Below are positions 23,564 to 35,578 of a stretch of DNA of 64,000 nucleotides, piece by piece (positions within the stretch are counted from its first letter, which is position 1; each line of letters opens with the position of its first letter). Source of the DNA: Chiua virens (taxonomy: Eukaryota > Basidiomycota > Agaricomycetes > Boletales > Boletaceae); the NCBI GenBank assembly GCA_019787685.1, contig JAHNUO010000007.1, positions 744,001-808,000 of the forward strand, read 5' to 3'. The notes below the pieces were generated by a model that saw only the letters and a program-made list of their open reading frames with translations, had not been told where the DNA came from and did not search any database. A program made the translations under genes and the position numbers.

Positions 23564-25625
23564 CTACGTGGCGGATTCTGCAGCTTTGACGGCCGTCTCA
23601 AAGGAACGCAGTAATAAGTCCCTATTTTCCATGCCCACGCTGATCCGCACCAATCCTTCCTCAACTCCATACTGCGCTGCCCATCCGAGTTCGGTAAAGT
23701 GAGCAAGAATCGTATATGGACAAGCCAGGGTAAAGTTTGTTCCGAGACTCGGGCCCTTATGGCAGGGTAGAGTGTCGAAAAAGGCTCGAGATGCAGCCAA
23801 GGATGTAAAGGTGAGTGAGAACAATCCGCCATAGCCCCCTTGGGGAGTTTACAGCGCAAGTAGTTGGCTGGAGTCGAGTATTTAGGGTAATAGACCTCTT
23901 TTAGGGCTGCGGCAGGCATGCCCCCAGCGGTGGAGCGCGAGCGTAGAAATTCACAGACGGCTTGGGCGTTTTCATCGATAGTGCGAACGCGATGCGCGAA
24001 GTCGCGTGAATTGCGCTCCATGAAGAGAGAATCCTCGCTAAAGAATGTGTCTTCGTAGATGCCCATGTGACTTTTCAAGGTTGCATAGTGTCGTCCTCTC
24101 GGATTAAGGACGAGACTGAGCATAGGTGTTAGCTCTCGCTGGGTCAAAACGCCAAGGTCTCACGCACCTGCCTCCCATGGCATTCCCGTCACCACTGAAG
24201 ATCTTGGATAGGCTCGTGACAACAATGTCAGCGTACGGAAGAACCTCAACATTAATAAAGTTCCCGATGGTGTCGTCAACGACCAGCAAGAAGTCATACT
24301 TATCCGCCAGGGATCTAAGGCGGAGAAGGTCTGCGGAGCGTAAAAGTGGATTCGATGGAAACTCGGTAAAGAGGGTAAGAATTGGAAGTTTAGTTGGGTC
24401 TTTAGTTGATCCTTCGGTGAGGAGACTTTCGAGGGTATATATGTCCGAGTCAAGACCGTGACCGAAGAAATGGACTCCTGGCCCCCACTTCTCTAAAATT
24501 TTGAGGGTGTCGGTGTACGGAAATCTATTGGTAAAGGAATGAAATGGCAACTAGCCCCGCAAAAGTAGAAAGCATACCCGAAGCAAACACTTTTGGCTGG
24601 AGGTCGCGCTCGAAGACAGAGCTGGTGAGCATTCCAAATCGCAGCCATTCCTGTGGGATAAAGGAAGACGTCATCTTCACCAACGCCCTGAACACTTCTA
24701 TTGCCTTGGTCCAATTTCGACGTACCTGCGAACCAGGCGCAAGATCCTTGTGGACCATCTTGGATATTGTCCCCGACTAGTACTCCAGCTATACGTCTTC
24801 GAAGGGCACGCTTTGCAAATGAAGCCGCATTAAGAGGAAGATTGCGCCCATATCGTTCTTCGAGGTATGTGCTTTGATCTTCTGTCAGCACGTCTGCTGA
24901 AGGTACTATGTTAGTATTCAGTAAATGGCTGGCTCCTGATGGTATCCATGCATCTGGCTGTTTAACCGAATAATACTTGTTGGATGTTTTGAAAGATGGA
25001 CGAGGCGGCGACTCTGGTGACCCTGGTGGGGACGAGGGTGATTGTGGACGTTGCTTCTCTTGACCAGGTAAGAGAGACAGGCAGTGCTCGGCGAACCGAG
25101 AGGAAATACCCAGACCAGTGTGTTGCCAGAATTGTCTTGCTATAAGAAAGATGTCTCCAGCAAAAAACGCGATGTGCAACTCGGCGCATTGAAGGCGTAT
25201 GAGGGGGAGCGTCGTCGGGACGGATCAGGTACTGTACAAGCCTGACATGCGTCGGTGTTCCTGCAAGTGCAGCTCGATCAAGTACGAACGCCCGACACTG
25301 GTCTGCGATCTTTTTAGAAGGGCATAGAAGACACTTCTCTCCGTTTATTCCGAATTTCTGTTCGCAGATCTTTGCGAGCTGAACGGAACCAGATCTGATC
25401 AATCTAATCAAGACGAATGCTGGTTTTACGACATACCTTTTGGATACTGAGGTGTATGAAGAATCGTGGGTATCCCGAAACCATCGCGTCCACCACGCGT
25501 TTTTCTCCCTCTTCATAACCGACATTATCCCTCCAGGTTGGAAGAGAAACGGAGACAGCGTGCTGGGTGAATGGCGGGACCGCGAGACCGAGGGTTTCGT
25601 TCCCTAGTGCAATTGCTGTAGCCAT
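23564..25625 (-). CDS. cystathionine gamma-synthase
   Basis: PLP enzyme joining activated homoserine to cysteine to make cystathionine, the trans-sulfuration step towards methionine. The start at 25625 gives [20 protein letters not shown]. Further motifs are [112 protein letters not shown], the PLP-Lys segment [18 protein letters not shown], and the C-terminal [20 protein letters not shown]. Two frame breaks lie in homopolymers: one G too many at 25203-25207 (before ELHIAFFAG) and one C too few at 23835-23839 (before [10 protein letters not shown]). Both sides of each break are well conserved. An S. cerevisiae STR2-type enzyme. Confidence 0.88.
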
Positions 25626-26127
25626 TGTACGTACGCTTTGATGATCTTCGAAGTTCGATGGATAGAATGTCGTCGACTATTTAAACAAGACTGGAAAAGT
25701 TTCCGGCGGTGTCCCGAACGGGGTCCCGAGTTGTAGTCCTATGATTGATTTTGTAAGACTACTTTGTACACAGCCACAACTTTCCACATTGGCGAATGTC
25801 ACGCTCGAAGTTGTCCTCAAACCCTGCTTCTTCTACACCGATGATAGCTCCGCCCCGTACGGTTCACCTACAAGAATCAAGTGGCTTGGTCAGTCTGATC
25901 TTACGACACTGTTTGCGCCCATAAAGTGGTAACGCCAAGGGGATGCTAATTGTGGAGGGGGCTGATCACCCCCTTTATACCTTTGGACAGTAGATTGCGC
26001 TCATGCAGCGAAGGTTCTATGCCGCGTGTTGGACGCGAGGCGCAGATATCAGGGATGTGGTGGTGTCCAACTAATCCTTTTCTGCCCCTTCACTTTTGGA
26101 CCCCGTCTTGTCTCCCAGACCCAATCG
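25626..26127. promoter_or_regulatory. divergent promoter region between CGS and the MYND gene
   Basis: About 500 nt with no supported coding exon between the minus-strand cystathionine gamma-synthase start and the plus-strand MYND-finger gene. An upstream in-frame ATG at 26026 exists for the latter, but the 26128 start matches the paralogue better. Confidence 0.35.
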
Positions 26128-28410
26128 ATGGATTCTGGCATCCGCGTTATTCCTCCTCAGGAAGACTCTGGCCCTTCCTTTATTGAAGGGCTCTATTCCA
26201 TGTTTACAGGAGGTTGGCAGGGAATGGTCGACAATGTGGTGAACAGGAACCCCAAATTCCCGCCGTTGGACGTGCTTCCCTGCGCCAATGTCAATATTGA
26301 GAGGTATGCTGTTTGCGAAAATCCAGGCAAGATGGCCTGTGGTTCCTGTAAGCTAGTGTCTTACTGTTCCAAGGTATATCACATTTTTGTCCTAGTGTGG
26401 TGTGTTATCTCACAGCATCCGTAGGAATGTCAGAGGGCTCACTGGGCCACACACAAGTCAGGTCGGTGCACTCTTCCGTGAGAAAAGGCAGACCTAAGCT
26501 GTGGGCAGATTGCAAGGACTCAATCCGATCGAGTAACTGGAAGCCGGGTTGGATCGTCGAAGGTCGTGACCCCAGATTCCTCGACGGACACAATATGTCG
26601 ACGGCTGAAGAGTTCGCTAGTCGATTTCAAGAGCGCCTATCACTTGGCGTATCACTGTATGTAATCCAGTTCACTCCCGCGGATATTGCAGGGGACTCAT
26701 ATTCCCGGACAGCTGGGGTAATGTCCCGGCCATGGATATTCTCAACCTAGCGAATAATGAGAAGGACTTGAACACAGACTTATCACTTGCATTTTCTGGT
26801 GGGTCCCGCGACATTAAAGTACATCATTTTACCTCACTGCTTCCCAGCCTCAGGTGATATTCGAAACATTGTCGCAACAGTCAATGCGCTTGGAGTTGAA
26901 TATTCAGGGAACTTGAAAATTATACTCAACGACCTCAACCCCTTCGTCGTAGCTCGCAATATCACATTGCTCTTGATCCTCGGAACAATACCAGATGAAG
27001 CTATTGCCGCAGATGTAGCCCTTCACTTCTGGTACTCTGTCTTCTTGCCCATGGAATACCGCCTCCGCATTTTGTCCATGGTGTCCCCTCTTCTGCAGAA
27101 AGGCAACTTTAGTGGTCCAATCATCGCGCCTTTAGGACCTAATTCAACGTTGAATTGTCCTAGTCTCCCCAGACGTTCAAAGGCTTATGATGGAGAATGT
27201 CGGACCCGGAATGTCACCCGATCAAGCACAAGCTGAGTACAAGCGTGTTAGGAAAGCACCCTCTCGTGTCGACTTCCGAGATCGAATGTATATGGGATTG
27301 AAACCCTCACATCGCCTTGCATTCTTGGAGTATCGGCGATTCGGTGTCTTGCTTCCTTTTGGGGCCCTTAATGCGCATTGCAATGTCCCAAACCCGTCCC
27401 TCTTTGCTAATGGCATGTGGCTACAAACGGATTACGCAGACCCTCTTGAATCCTGGGAGTAAGTATCTGTCCAAGTTCAACTTGATATTCTGAACGAGTA
27501 GTGCCGCTTCGCCCTTAGCATTGATCAAGTATTCAGTGCGGGAAAAGCGCATGGCGCCCAACCAGAAGATGTTTACTGGATGCCTTTACTTTTACCTGTC
27601 GGACCAATTACGAGCATTTTCCCGCCGCATACGCCAAGGTCGCATTTCGTTTCATGTTTTCAACTCAGAAGCTTGTGCACTCGCGGAGGACATTTCCAAG
27701 GGAAATTTGCTACATACGGCATTCCATCCACGACTCGATTCGATCGCATTGACGTGTCGAACATCATGGATGCAAATTACGTTGGTATACGAGGCGTGAT
27801 GGATGCCTGGGGTCCACTGCTGGCGAAGACTGATCATGCCGCCCTCACTGGGTACTTTATGAATTGGACAGCATTTGCAGAAAAGGGGACGTGTTGCGGA
27901 TGCTGGTCGGTCGACACTCGAAGCCACAATGGACTTGATGAAGAGAAACAATCGCGTATGTTCTAAATTGCCAGCCTTACTGAACCCATCGTTCAAATCT
28001 TTCCCAGATTCGCCCAATGGCTGACCCGATTCTGGCAGCTTTCCTTGCTATGGACGATATCGATGCTTTCTACGACAATTGGAAGGCATTTTCCAAGTTC
28101 TGGAAGAGTCAGGGTGGTGCCGGTGGGAAGCTCCATCTGAGAACGGCCCACAAAATCGTTCCGCATGTGCGTATCGGGGGACTTCAGAACGTTCATGCCT
28201 GACCGAGTGCCAAATATTGATAGCGCTTGAAAACTGCGGTCGATGCTAAACCAGATGCTCTTCCCAAGTTCGCAGATGACGAAACGTGGTATCGTTACGT
28301 GTGTCCATTCTTTCAAGTTTGCCGAAGCCGTACTTACGTTCGGTCAGAGCCGACTGATCAATTGTACATGGACTGAACGTTTCGTGGAACTCGGCCACAG
28401 CAAGTCATAG
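26128..28410 (+). CDS. MYND zinc-finger protein with DUF4470-like domain, copy 1
   Basis: N-terminal MYND finger: LPCANVNIERYAVCENPGKM, CGSCKLVSYCSKECQRAHWA and THKSDC supply the expected Cys/His ligands across an intron. This is followed by a segment resembling the fungal DUF4470 region (ASGDIRNIVATVNALG, LKIILNDLNPFVVARNITLL, ALHFWYSVFLPMEYRLRIL) and a long C-terminal part shared with copy 2 (FRDRMYMGLKPSHRLAFLEY, GAQPEDVY, CLYFYLSDQLRAFSRRIR, RFDRIDV, WYRYV, TWTERFVELGHS). Frame changes are needed near 27157-27160, 27577 and 27711-27715, each one nucleotide. Three breaks make it either a decayed copy or a victim of assembly error. Function unknown; MYND fingers bind proline-rich partners in known proteins. 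Confidence 0.7.
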
Positions 28411-29000
28411 ACGCTAAGCTCTGGAGGAAATTCCTACACCACACATGTAACACAATGTACAAATACTTTTGTATCATTCCGAGATTGAAGTGGGGTGGTT
28501 CTGCAGCACCCTGACAACCATGGACGGTTCCTTTGATAAAGCCCGGGGCCCATTCTCTGAATTTAGCCCACGGCGCCACCGTGACTGGGCGAACGTTCAC
28601 TGGCATGAGGTTCAAATTTACGTCCGTTAATATACGGCTCAGTCTGACACCGAAGACTTTCTGAAATAGGCTGCCGCTGATCGATCCCCATTGTCGAACA
28701 CGTTTTATCCGGGGCGGCCTCCTTCAATTTAGCCAGGTCCTTCACCGTGCCACTGTGGCGATTATCGGTGTTACCCAACCCTAGTACTAGTAAGTACATA
28801 CATAGATACTTCATCGTGGCTTTGCAGCTGAGTCACTTCCTTCGCTAATCTCATGACAGACCCTAGCAAGCTCGAGCTCTCTTTGGCAAGCTCATCTGCG
28901 GAACATGAGTTTGTTACCCTTATCAAATCACACGATCCGCTTGGCGTATTCGCACCATCTGAATTGTAATGCTCTTGGAAACGCAATCGAGGAAAGCTTA
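28411..29000. other. spacer between tandem MYND genes
   Basis: About 590 nt, no supported gene. An ATG at 28905 could extend copy 2, but the extra residues do not resemble copy 1, so the start is placed at 29001. Confidence 0.35.
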
Positions 29001-31193
29001 ATGACACTCACGTTCCCGCCTCTCAAGGCGTTACCTTGCGCGAACCAGTGCTCGAATGCCGGAACTTTACCTTGTGCCGGCTGCAAAGTGGTGTCATACT
29101 GTTCACAGGTAAGCTTAAGCTATCTTAATAATTTCCTAACGCTGTAACGCTGACCTGAGTGGCGATATCATAGAGAAATGTGAGAAAGCGTACAGGAAAA
29201 CTCATAAACGAAGTGCGCCCGTGCTCTCAACCCACAACAATAAGCTGACGAGTGGCAGATTGTGGTGTTCTCCCAGGTTCTCAGGCTCAGGGACCACGAA
29301 CATGCTTCCTCGCAGGCGCCTACGCAAACGGATGAAATTCGGGAGACGGTTATCTCGCTGTTCGCTCAGGTTCTCTTGAGATGATTCGCTCGCTGACCTA
29401 CTGGGGATTAGTTCTGGGAACCCACCCGCAGTAGATATTGTCAACCTTAAAGACAACGAAAGGGACAAGACGAGGGATCTTTCCTTGGCTTTCGTTGGTG
29501 GGTCATTTCGGCCCCGTTCATTCCCTCGCTCTCAGGTTTTGCTTTCAACCTAGCTTCCGGAGACCTTCGTAGTGTCATACGCACCATCAACGCACTTGGA
29601 TCTGACTACACGGGACGTCTCCACATCTTGCTCAATGATGCCTCCAAACCGATTGTGTCACGCAACATCGTGTTGCTACTTATCCTCGGTACCATGTCAA
29701 ACGAATCGGTCGCCGCTGATATCGCCCTTCATTTTTGGTACTCTGTCTTCCTGCCAGAAGAGTACCGCCTTCGTGTCCTCGCCTTGCTGGCGTTAATTCT
29801 GCAACAGTGCGCCGAAAACACCGAACCTCTCTCTGTCCGTCTCGGCCGGCGCGCCAGATTGACATGCCTGGTGCCTCCGGAGATAACAGACCATCTGTTG
29901 TATACCGCAGGCCCCACACTGTCAGCGTCACGAGCGCGAGACGAATATGAACGCGTCTACGCAACGCCAGCTCGACTGGACGCCAGAAACCGGGCGTTGG
30001 CTGGGGTGAACCCTTGTCACAGCCTTGCGTTCATGGCGTTTTGGCGATCTGGAATTGTCCTGCCCTTGAGTGTCAGCAGTGATCACCACACAGCACCCAA
30101 CCCCTCCTTGTTTTCACCGTACTGGTGCTTGGCTTGACAATCATGTCGCGAATCCGCTGGCGTCTTGGGAGTACGTATCAGAAACTCGTGGTTTCACGGC
30201 CTCATGCTGAGCATCTTTGGGGTTGCAGTCCGAACGAGGTCATCAAGTCAGGACGAACACATGGAGCACAATCCGAGGATATTTACGGCTGTCTATACTT
30301 TTTCCTTGCAGATCAATTGCAAACGTTTGCAAAGCGCATTCGCGAATTGGAAGTCACGTTCTACGTATTCAATACCGAGGCGCATACGCTGGCGAGAGAC
30401 ATTTCGGGCGGCCAGTACTCTAGACACGGCTTGACACCGAGCGTCCGGTTCAACCGCATTGACCTCGGCCACGCATTGGCAGATTCTGACCCCACGCGGG
30501 ACGTGTTGACATCATGGACGCCGCTGTTGGCGCAGGGAGATACCGCCACCATTCTCGGCGTCTTCTCTGACTGGTCCAACACTCAAAAGGACGGCAGCGT
30601 GATCGGCGCGGACGAAACCGTTGTCGCCCGGATCGTTGACAAGTTGCACAAGCTAGGCAGGGTGACCCCGTTCCATCTTGTCCTGTTTTCTAGACTGGAT
30701 GTTGATAGTTTGTGCATGTCCAATGACAGTTACCGCCGAAGATCACCGTGGTGGACGTGGTGGCCACGGAAACGCCACAGCTCGACGCCGCATACGACAA
30801 CTCGAAGGCGTTTTCGAGGTACATGAAAACCAGTGGACTCAGCAACATACTTCGCGAGGCGATGCTCAAGCGTCGACCGAAACACAAGATTCTCCCTCAG
30901 GTACGCCGTGTAGGCTTGTGTTGGTTCGAACCCGCACCCCAATGCCGAGAACACTGACGACAGTCCATATCAACAGAGAGTCAGGATGCCGATCGATGCC
31001 AAGTCATCTGACTTGCCTCACCTTCCGGATGACGGGATGTGGTACCGTTACGTGCGTTTTACTTGTAATCGTAGGCCCTTGTACGAAGCTTGCTGACCCG
31101 TCGGTCGATTTTCAACGATGTGGACAGATGACACTCGCCAAGGTTACATTTACGACGCGTTATGTAGAGTTTGCGCGAAGCACGGCGACGTAA
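29001..31193 (+). CDS. MYND zinc-finger protein with DUF4470-like domain, copy 2
   Basis: Tandem paralogue of the gene at 26128-28410, same strand. The start at 29001 reads MTLTFPPLKALPCANQC and then CAGCKVVSYCS, the first half of a MYND finger; after an intron KCEKAYRKTHK supplies the rest. The DUF4470-like part reads SVIRTINALGSDYTGRLHIL, SRNIVLLLILGTMSNESVAA and ALHFWYSVFLPEEYRLRVL. Later blocks match copy 1 (ARLTCLVPPEITDHLL, THGAQSEDIYGCLYFFLADQ, RFNRIDL, MWYRY, TTRYVEFARS). One frame change is needed at about 30120 between NPSLFSP and TGAWLDNHVANPLASW. The exon between the finger and GNPPAVDIVNL is uncertain. Function unknown. Confidence 0.68.
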
Positions 31194-31541
31194 CGGCCGG
31201 GCTCGGGAATCCATCCATCCTAAGTTATTGGGATGCGCGTTCGTCTGTCCCCGCCGCTGGACTAAATTACAAGTTGCACCGGTTGGGTTGTAACATGTCC
31301 ATGTGATGTCAGTTGTTTCGAGTGATTGTATCTCAAGATCTCATGTGTGATGGATTGATCTTGGCTATGTAACAATATTGGCTTCTCGGTCCCATTGCAT
31401 ATAGATTAGAAAACGTACTGAGCAAGGGAGAAAACCGTTCACGATTACTCGCAAAAGACTAATCACGGCTAGATATAGATAAACAAAACTATACAAGACG
31501 GCTAATTCGACTTCATCGTACCCTCTGCGACAAACGTCCGA
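31194..31541. other. intergenic, converging gene ends
   Basis: 3' flanks of MYND copy 2 (plus) and the acidic protein (minus). AT-rich, no open frame of note. Confidence 0.4.
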
Positions 31542-33063
31542 TCACAAGACCACCTCTGCACGTTTCGACTCTCTGCTATAGAATGCAATGGCTCTCTCAC
31601 ACCCCGTTTCAAGGTCCACATCAAATGTGGAGGTCGAGATGACTGTCCCATAATCATCGTCGTCATCGTCTTCCCCTTCAACAGCAATGCGAAAGATTGG
31701 TGCGGGAAGCGATGGTGGGGATGCCTTGGACTGATATGAAGCTGTCCAGTTTTATGGACATATCCAAGGCGTTGCGCTTGGTGAGATCCCGTTGAAAGAG
31801 GCCGAGTAACACTTCCCATCTCACATACCACGACCATCCCCAAAATTGGTTCCAAGAATGCAGACAAGGTAAAGACGTAGCACATTTCGAGAGCTGATAC
31901 AAGGTTGGTCTCAGTCGTTGTCTGGGTTCAACGAGCTATATCATCAACAAACCTGACACCGATGTCCCACAGAGGGCTCCAAAAGAAATCTGTTTTTGCT
32001 ATCGTCTGCGACGAGTGTGTCGTCAGATTCGTCGTCCTCTCCGGAGCTCGATGAGCTATACGAACTCAATGTTGAATAGGAGTTGGACGATTGGATGGGT
32101 GACGTGTCGAATGCGGAAACGGAGGGCGTAGATCCCTGATAGTAACACATGTTGGACATGTAGAGCATCTTATTAAGGGTCCATAAAGGGAACCTGAAAA
32201 AACAACGATCTACGTTGACCGAGTATGGATCTCTTAGGGCAGAGATATCTCCAGTACGGGGATAGATGGGAGCGTGGACGTTCTGTTCGTGTTTCCTAGG
32301 TAGGTGGTCTGTAAAGTCACGCTCCAGCCCTGAAGAAGGGATGCGCATATATGGTGGTATACATTCTGCGGCGGGTGGTTGATCGGTGGCAAGACCTGTA
32401 TATGCGTCGTTTGTCGTTGACTCTTGCTTTTGTATCGTGCGTGATTGCCACTCGGTCCATTCTTCATGCCGCGAACTCCAAAAACTCTTTTGTTGCAGAA
32501 GGGCGCTACGGGAAAAACCGTGGTGAGGGTAGTTCAGTCTCTGTGGTGTGGTGTGGAATGGTGTATATTCTTGTGCGTCGACCGGGAGTTGTACCGAAGG
32601 CGGGCGGACTGGTACTGGAGCTCGAGGCTCAACGAGGACCTCCTCCATATCAACCTCTTCCTCGTCTGGTAATTGGGGGAACATGAGTTACGTGTCTGCG
32701 ATAATATAAATGTGTATGGATCGTACCTTGTAGTGGCTTAGCCATGAAGCCTTTCGGAACCACGACGCGGGGGCGATCTGGAGGCGCGATATCGACAGGG
32801 AACGTGTCTTCTTCAATCAATGTGTATGGACAAACGTCATGTGAGATTTCAGCCCAGTCCAACCCACGCGATTCAAAGTCGTCATCCAAATCGCCAATGC
32901 AAAAGTCAAGACGGCTAGGAGATCGGGGTGGCAGGGGAGTGTCATCGGAGTCGTCGAAGGGGAAGGAAGTCGGGAAGTCGGTGTCGATGGGGATAGTGAT
33001 GTCCATGTCACTGGCGGGATTGGCTTGAGGGGGTATATTATACAGCATCTCTGCGCGCGTCAA
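31542..33063 (-). CDS. hypothetical disordered acidic protein
   Basis: Start at 33063 (MTRAEMLYNIPPQANPASD). An acidic/Pro region (TSFPFDDSDDTPLPP) is followed after an intron by FPQLPDEEEVDMEEVLVEP, a Ser-rich acidic stretch (SSSSSGEDDESDD) and, after one or two more introns, a final exon reading SPPSLPAPIFRIAVEGEDDD and ETGCERAIAFYSRESKRAEV, stopping at 31542-31544. I recognise no domain. Composition suggests a nuclear or scaffold-like disordered protein, which is only a guess. The middle exon borders are approximate. Confidence 0.55.
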
Positions 33064-33186
33064 AGCAGGCGTCTAAATGAAACACCACAAAGCAACGCGC
33101 CACCTCCGTCACGTGCTTTGACTTTCCACCCATCACCAACTTGGTTAACAATAGGATACATCATACAAGTGGTACAGACACACCGT

Positions 33187-34478
33187 TTATTGTCTACCAA
33201 ACCTCAGGGTCGTCTTTCGCATCTTCTCAGAATGTTCAGTGAACGGCACTATGTATCCGCCTATAGATGCTACAAGTCCAACCCTCTGCTCTGAATCCGT
33301 GTCGCTTTCCACCCAGGCCGGCGCCGCGATAACCTGGATTTTGGATTGCGTTTCGACGCTGTGGATCTCGATCGAGCCAGCAGAAAGTAGGGTCACGATA
33401 TTTGGGTAGTCCAGACCTATCAACATTGGTCTGTCCCATATGGAGAAACCACTGGGTCTGGTCACTTACAGACAGAGAGGGGATGGCTAGGCCATTCTAG
33501 AGTCCCCCTGACAGGATCACCCTCCCCCGTGACAAAGACACCGAGCGTGCTTCCACCAGTCCACGAGAGCAAGAGAAACTCGTTCCCGCCAACAAACACA
33601 ATAAACGGCTTCACGGGCGTTGGATCGTCCATGGCTTGACTGACAGGAAGTACAGGGAACATCTGAGCGTTCTGTAGATTGATAAGATTGTAATTTTCAT
33701 CGTCGGCGACACAGAGGTATTGCCCCGCACGTCGTGCTAGCCGTGCTCCTGGCTGAAATGGAATCTCCTATGGAAATGAAGGTTCCGTCATTATGTCGTT
33801 CGATTTCACGGATGTATCTGAGACTGACCCTGGAGTAGATCAGACGTTCCTCAGACAGGCTATAGAGCGCGATAGCACTCCGCTTTATGACACAAAAGTC
33901 GACTGGCTGCAATTTGCCGGGGATGTCATGTACCGTAGGGGCGAAACGTGAAAGATGGTGCTGGTCAACCGCAAAGGTCTCCACATGGCGAATCGGCTTG
34001 ATGTTGGGTACAGGATCAAGCGAGGGCAACGTATAAAAGTAAATTTGGCGATCTTCGTTTCCATCCTTAGTGGTACCCGAATGGAATATTAGTGTCCACT
34101 TACCGCATAAAATGAGCATACGGGACATGTAAGGGATGAGGACGAGCTCATCGACAGGCTTTCCATTCGGGAGACTCTGACGTGAGATCAGAGAATAGGA
34201 TTCTTGCTGCTGGAAGAAGGCATCACGATATCACACATGAACATACGCTTAATTGACAGACCTTGGTTGGATCCGACTCAGCTTGAAGAGCGTATCGCAA
34301 TAACTCGCCGTTGGTGCATCCGACATAGACCTCGGATCCTGGGACACAATAGGTGAGGGGGTAATAAAGCCAAAGCGTTGTGCATACCGAGTGCCTGAGT
34401 GCAAGAGACGGTACCGGCAGTGATGGCAGGGATGAGAGGGTGCAAAAAGTAGGGTGGAACGTCCTGGTCAGCGGACAT
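33187..34478 (-). CDS. CNH-domain protein, Vps3/TRAP1-like, apparently truncated
   Basis: Exons read ITAGTVSCTQALG, SEVYVGCTNGELLRYALQ, SLPNGKPVDELVLIPYMSR, RQIYFYTLPSLDPVPNIKPI, HVETFAVDQHHLSRFAPTVH, VDFCVIKRSAIALYSLSEER, ARLARRAGQYLCVADDENYN, NEFLLLSWTGGSTLGVFVTG, GDPVRGTLEWPSHPLSVC and ASIGGYIVPFTEHSEKMRKT. This is the citron-homology (CNH) half of the fungal Vps39/TGF-beta-receptor-associated family, whose members tether vacuolar or endosomal membranes as part of CORVET/HOPS. The frame stops 12 residues after the CNH core, about 370 residues in, and the C-terminal Vps39-type domains (normally several hundred residues more) are not seen downstream. Either truncation or an undetected splice. 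Confidence 0.75.
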
Positions 34479-35578
34479 GGCGAATGTTTTCTTTTGGACA
34501 AGCGATATTATTATGTAGCAACCGAACTAGACTTAGAAGTCCTACTACACAATACACTAAGGCAGGTGTGGAACACTTGGTCCGAGGAAAAATGCTCTTA
34601 CGCACGCCCTGAGGGGTGTGGGACTACTAAAACCTCTAGGTTGGTCGCTATTTGTGATGTCATGTTGGTCCAGGTATGTTTCACTTTGCCGGTGAATGCT
34701 GCGTCTCGTTTGAATTTTGCTATTTGTCTGTCAAGGTCGAGGCGCGATTGGATTTTATGTAGCCACTGGCACCGTGGTTTAATGGTGCGCTCAGGTGGGC
34801 TACTTCGGAGATAAGGATACATTTCAGTCGTTGATGTCCTTGTTCAGTTCGTGCGCGGGGACTTTGGTGTTCGTTCTGGGTGTTTTGAGGGGTTAAGATG
34901 TTGCTGGAGGTAGGAAGTGAGGTAGATTATTTCCAGGCCAGATTTCCTTCGTCACATCCCATATCCCTTTATAGTTCTGACTCTCGGAGTGTCGCATTCG
35001 AAGATTCTAGATGTGTTCGAGTGTTTCGGTTTAGTGTTCACATTGAATGCTGTTTGCGCGGTGCTCATAGATTGGTATTTTTTTCCCAATAGGAGGGCCA
35101 GTTACCAACTTGGGGCGCGATCAACTTGGGCGCGATACAGGAAGGCTTTAATTTGTACTGGGCAATGCAGCGGGTGGCGTATGTTTTTCCACAGTGTGGG
35201 CATCTGACGTTGCAACCTTTTTTCGGCCATGCTAATGCCACCGGCTTACGGCCCCTTACGACTGCCTTATAAGGTCTACTAATCCTGTTTTGAACATTGC
35301 AAGGTTCATTATAAGTCAACCCGGTGGTGGACGCCCCATGGTGGTGGTGCGAGTCCGAAGCGCCCTCTTGTGGGGCCCGTTGTGCGGCAATGGTGAAGAT
35401 TTCCCTACTGCTTTCCAGTTTGAACCGTGTGAAAAACTCAGGCAAGTTTGGCGGCGCGCCCGACATGGCAAATGTTGGTCGTACGTAAAATTGACGCTCG
35501 ATTACAGGCCGAGACTGTCCACAGCGCTCCATGCACCCCCGACCTCGCTAATCTACCTTTCCTTCTACCACCATCGTC
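34479..35578. other. intergenic region with weak minus-strand ORFs
   Basis: Minus-strand frames at 35065-35532 (with a CPHCGKTY cysteine pair and a later CIAQYKLKPSC) and 34598-34822 (PRCQWLHKIQSRLDLDRQIA, then a TW pair) could be exons of one gene or remnants of a retroelement RNase H tail. No start, splice or domain is good enough for a gene call. The right end is the promoter of the Sds23-like gene. Confidence 0.25.

Noticed and set aside
30920..30945. GGTTCGAACC, like a tRNA B box
   Set aside because: It lies in an intron of the MYND copy 2 gene and no cloverleaf forms around it.
34765..34800. GTGGTTTAATGGT, like a tRNA-Gly A box
   Set aside because: No B box or T-arm follows within the needed distance, and the minus strand reads as part of an open frame.
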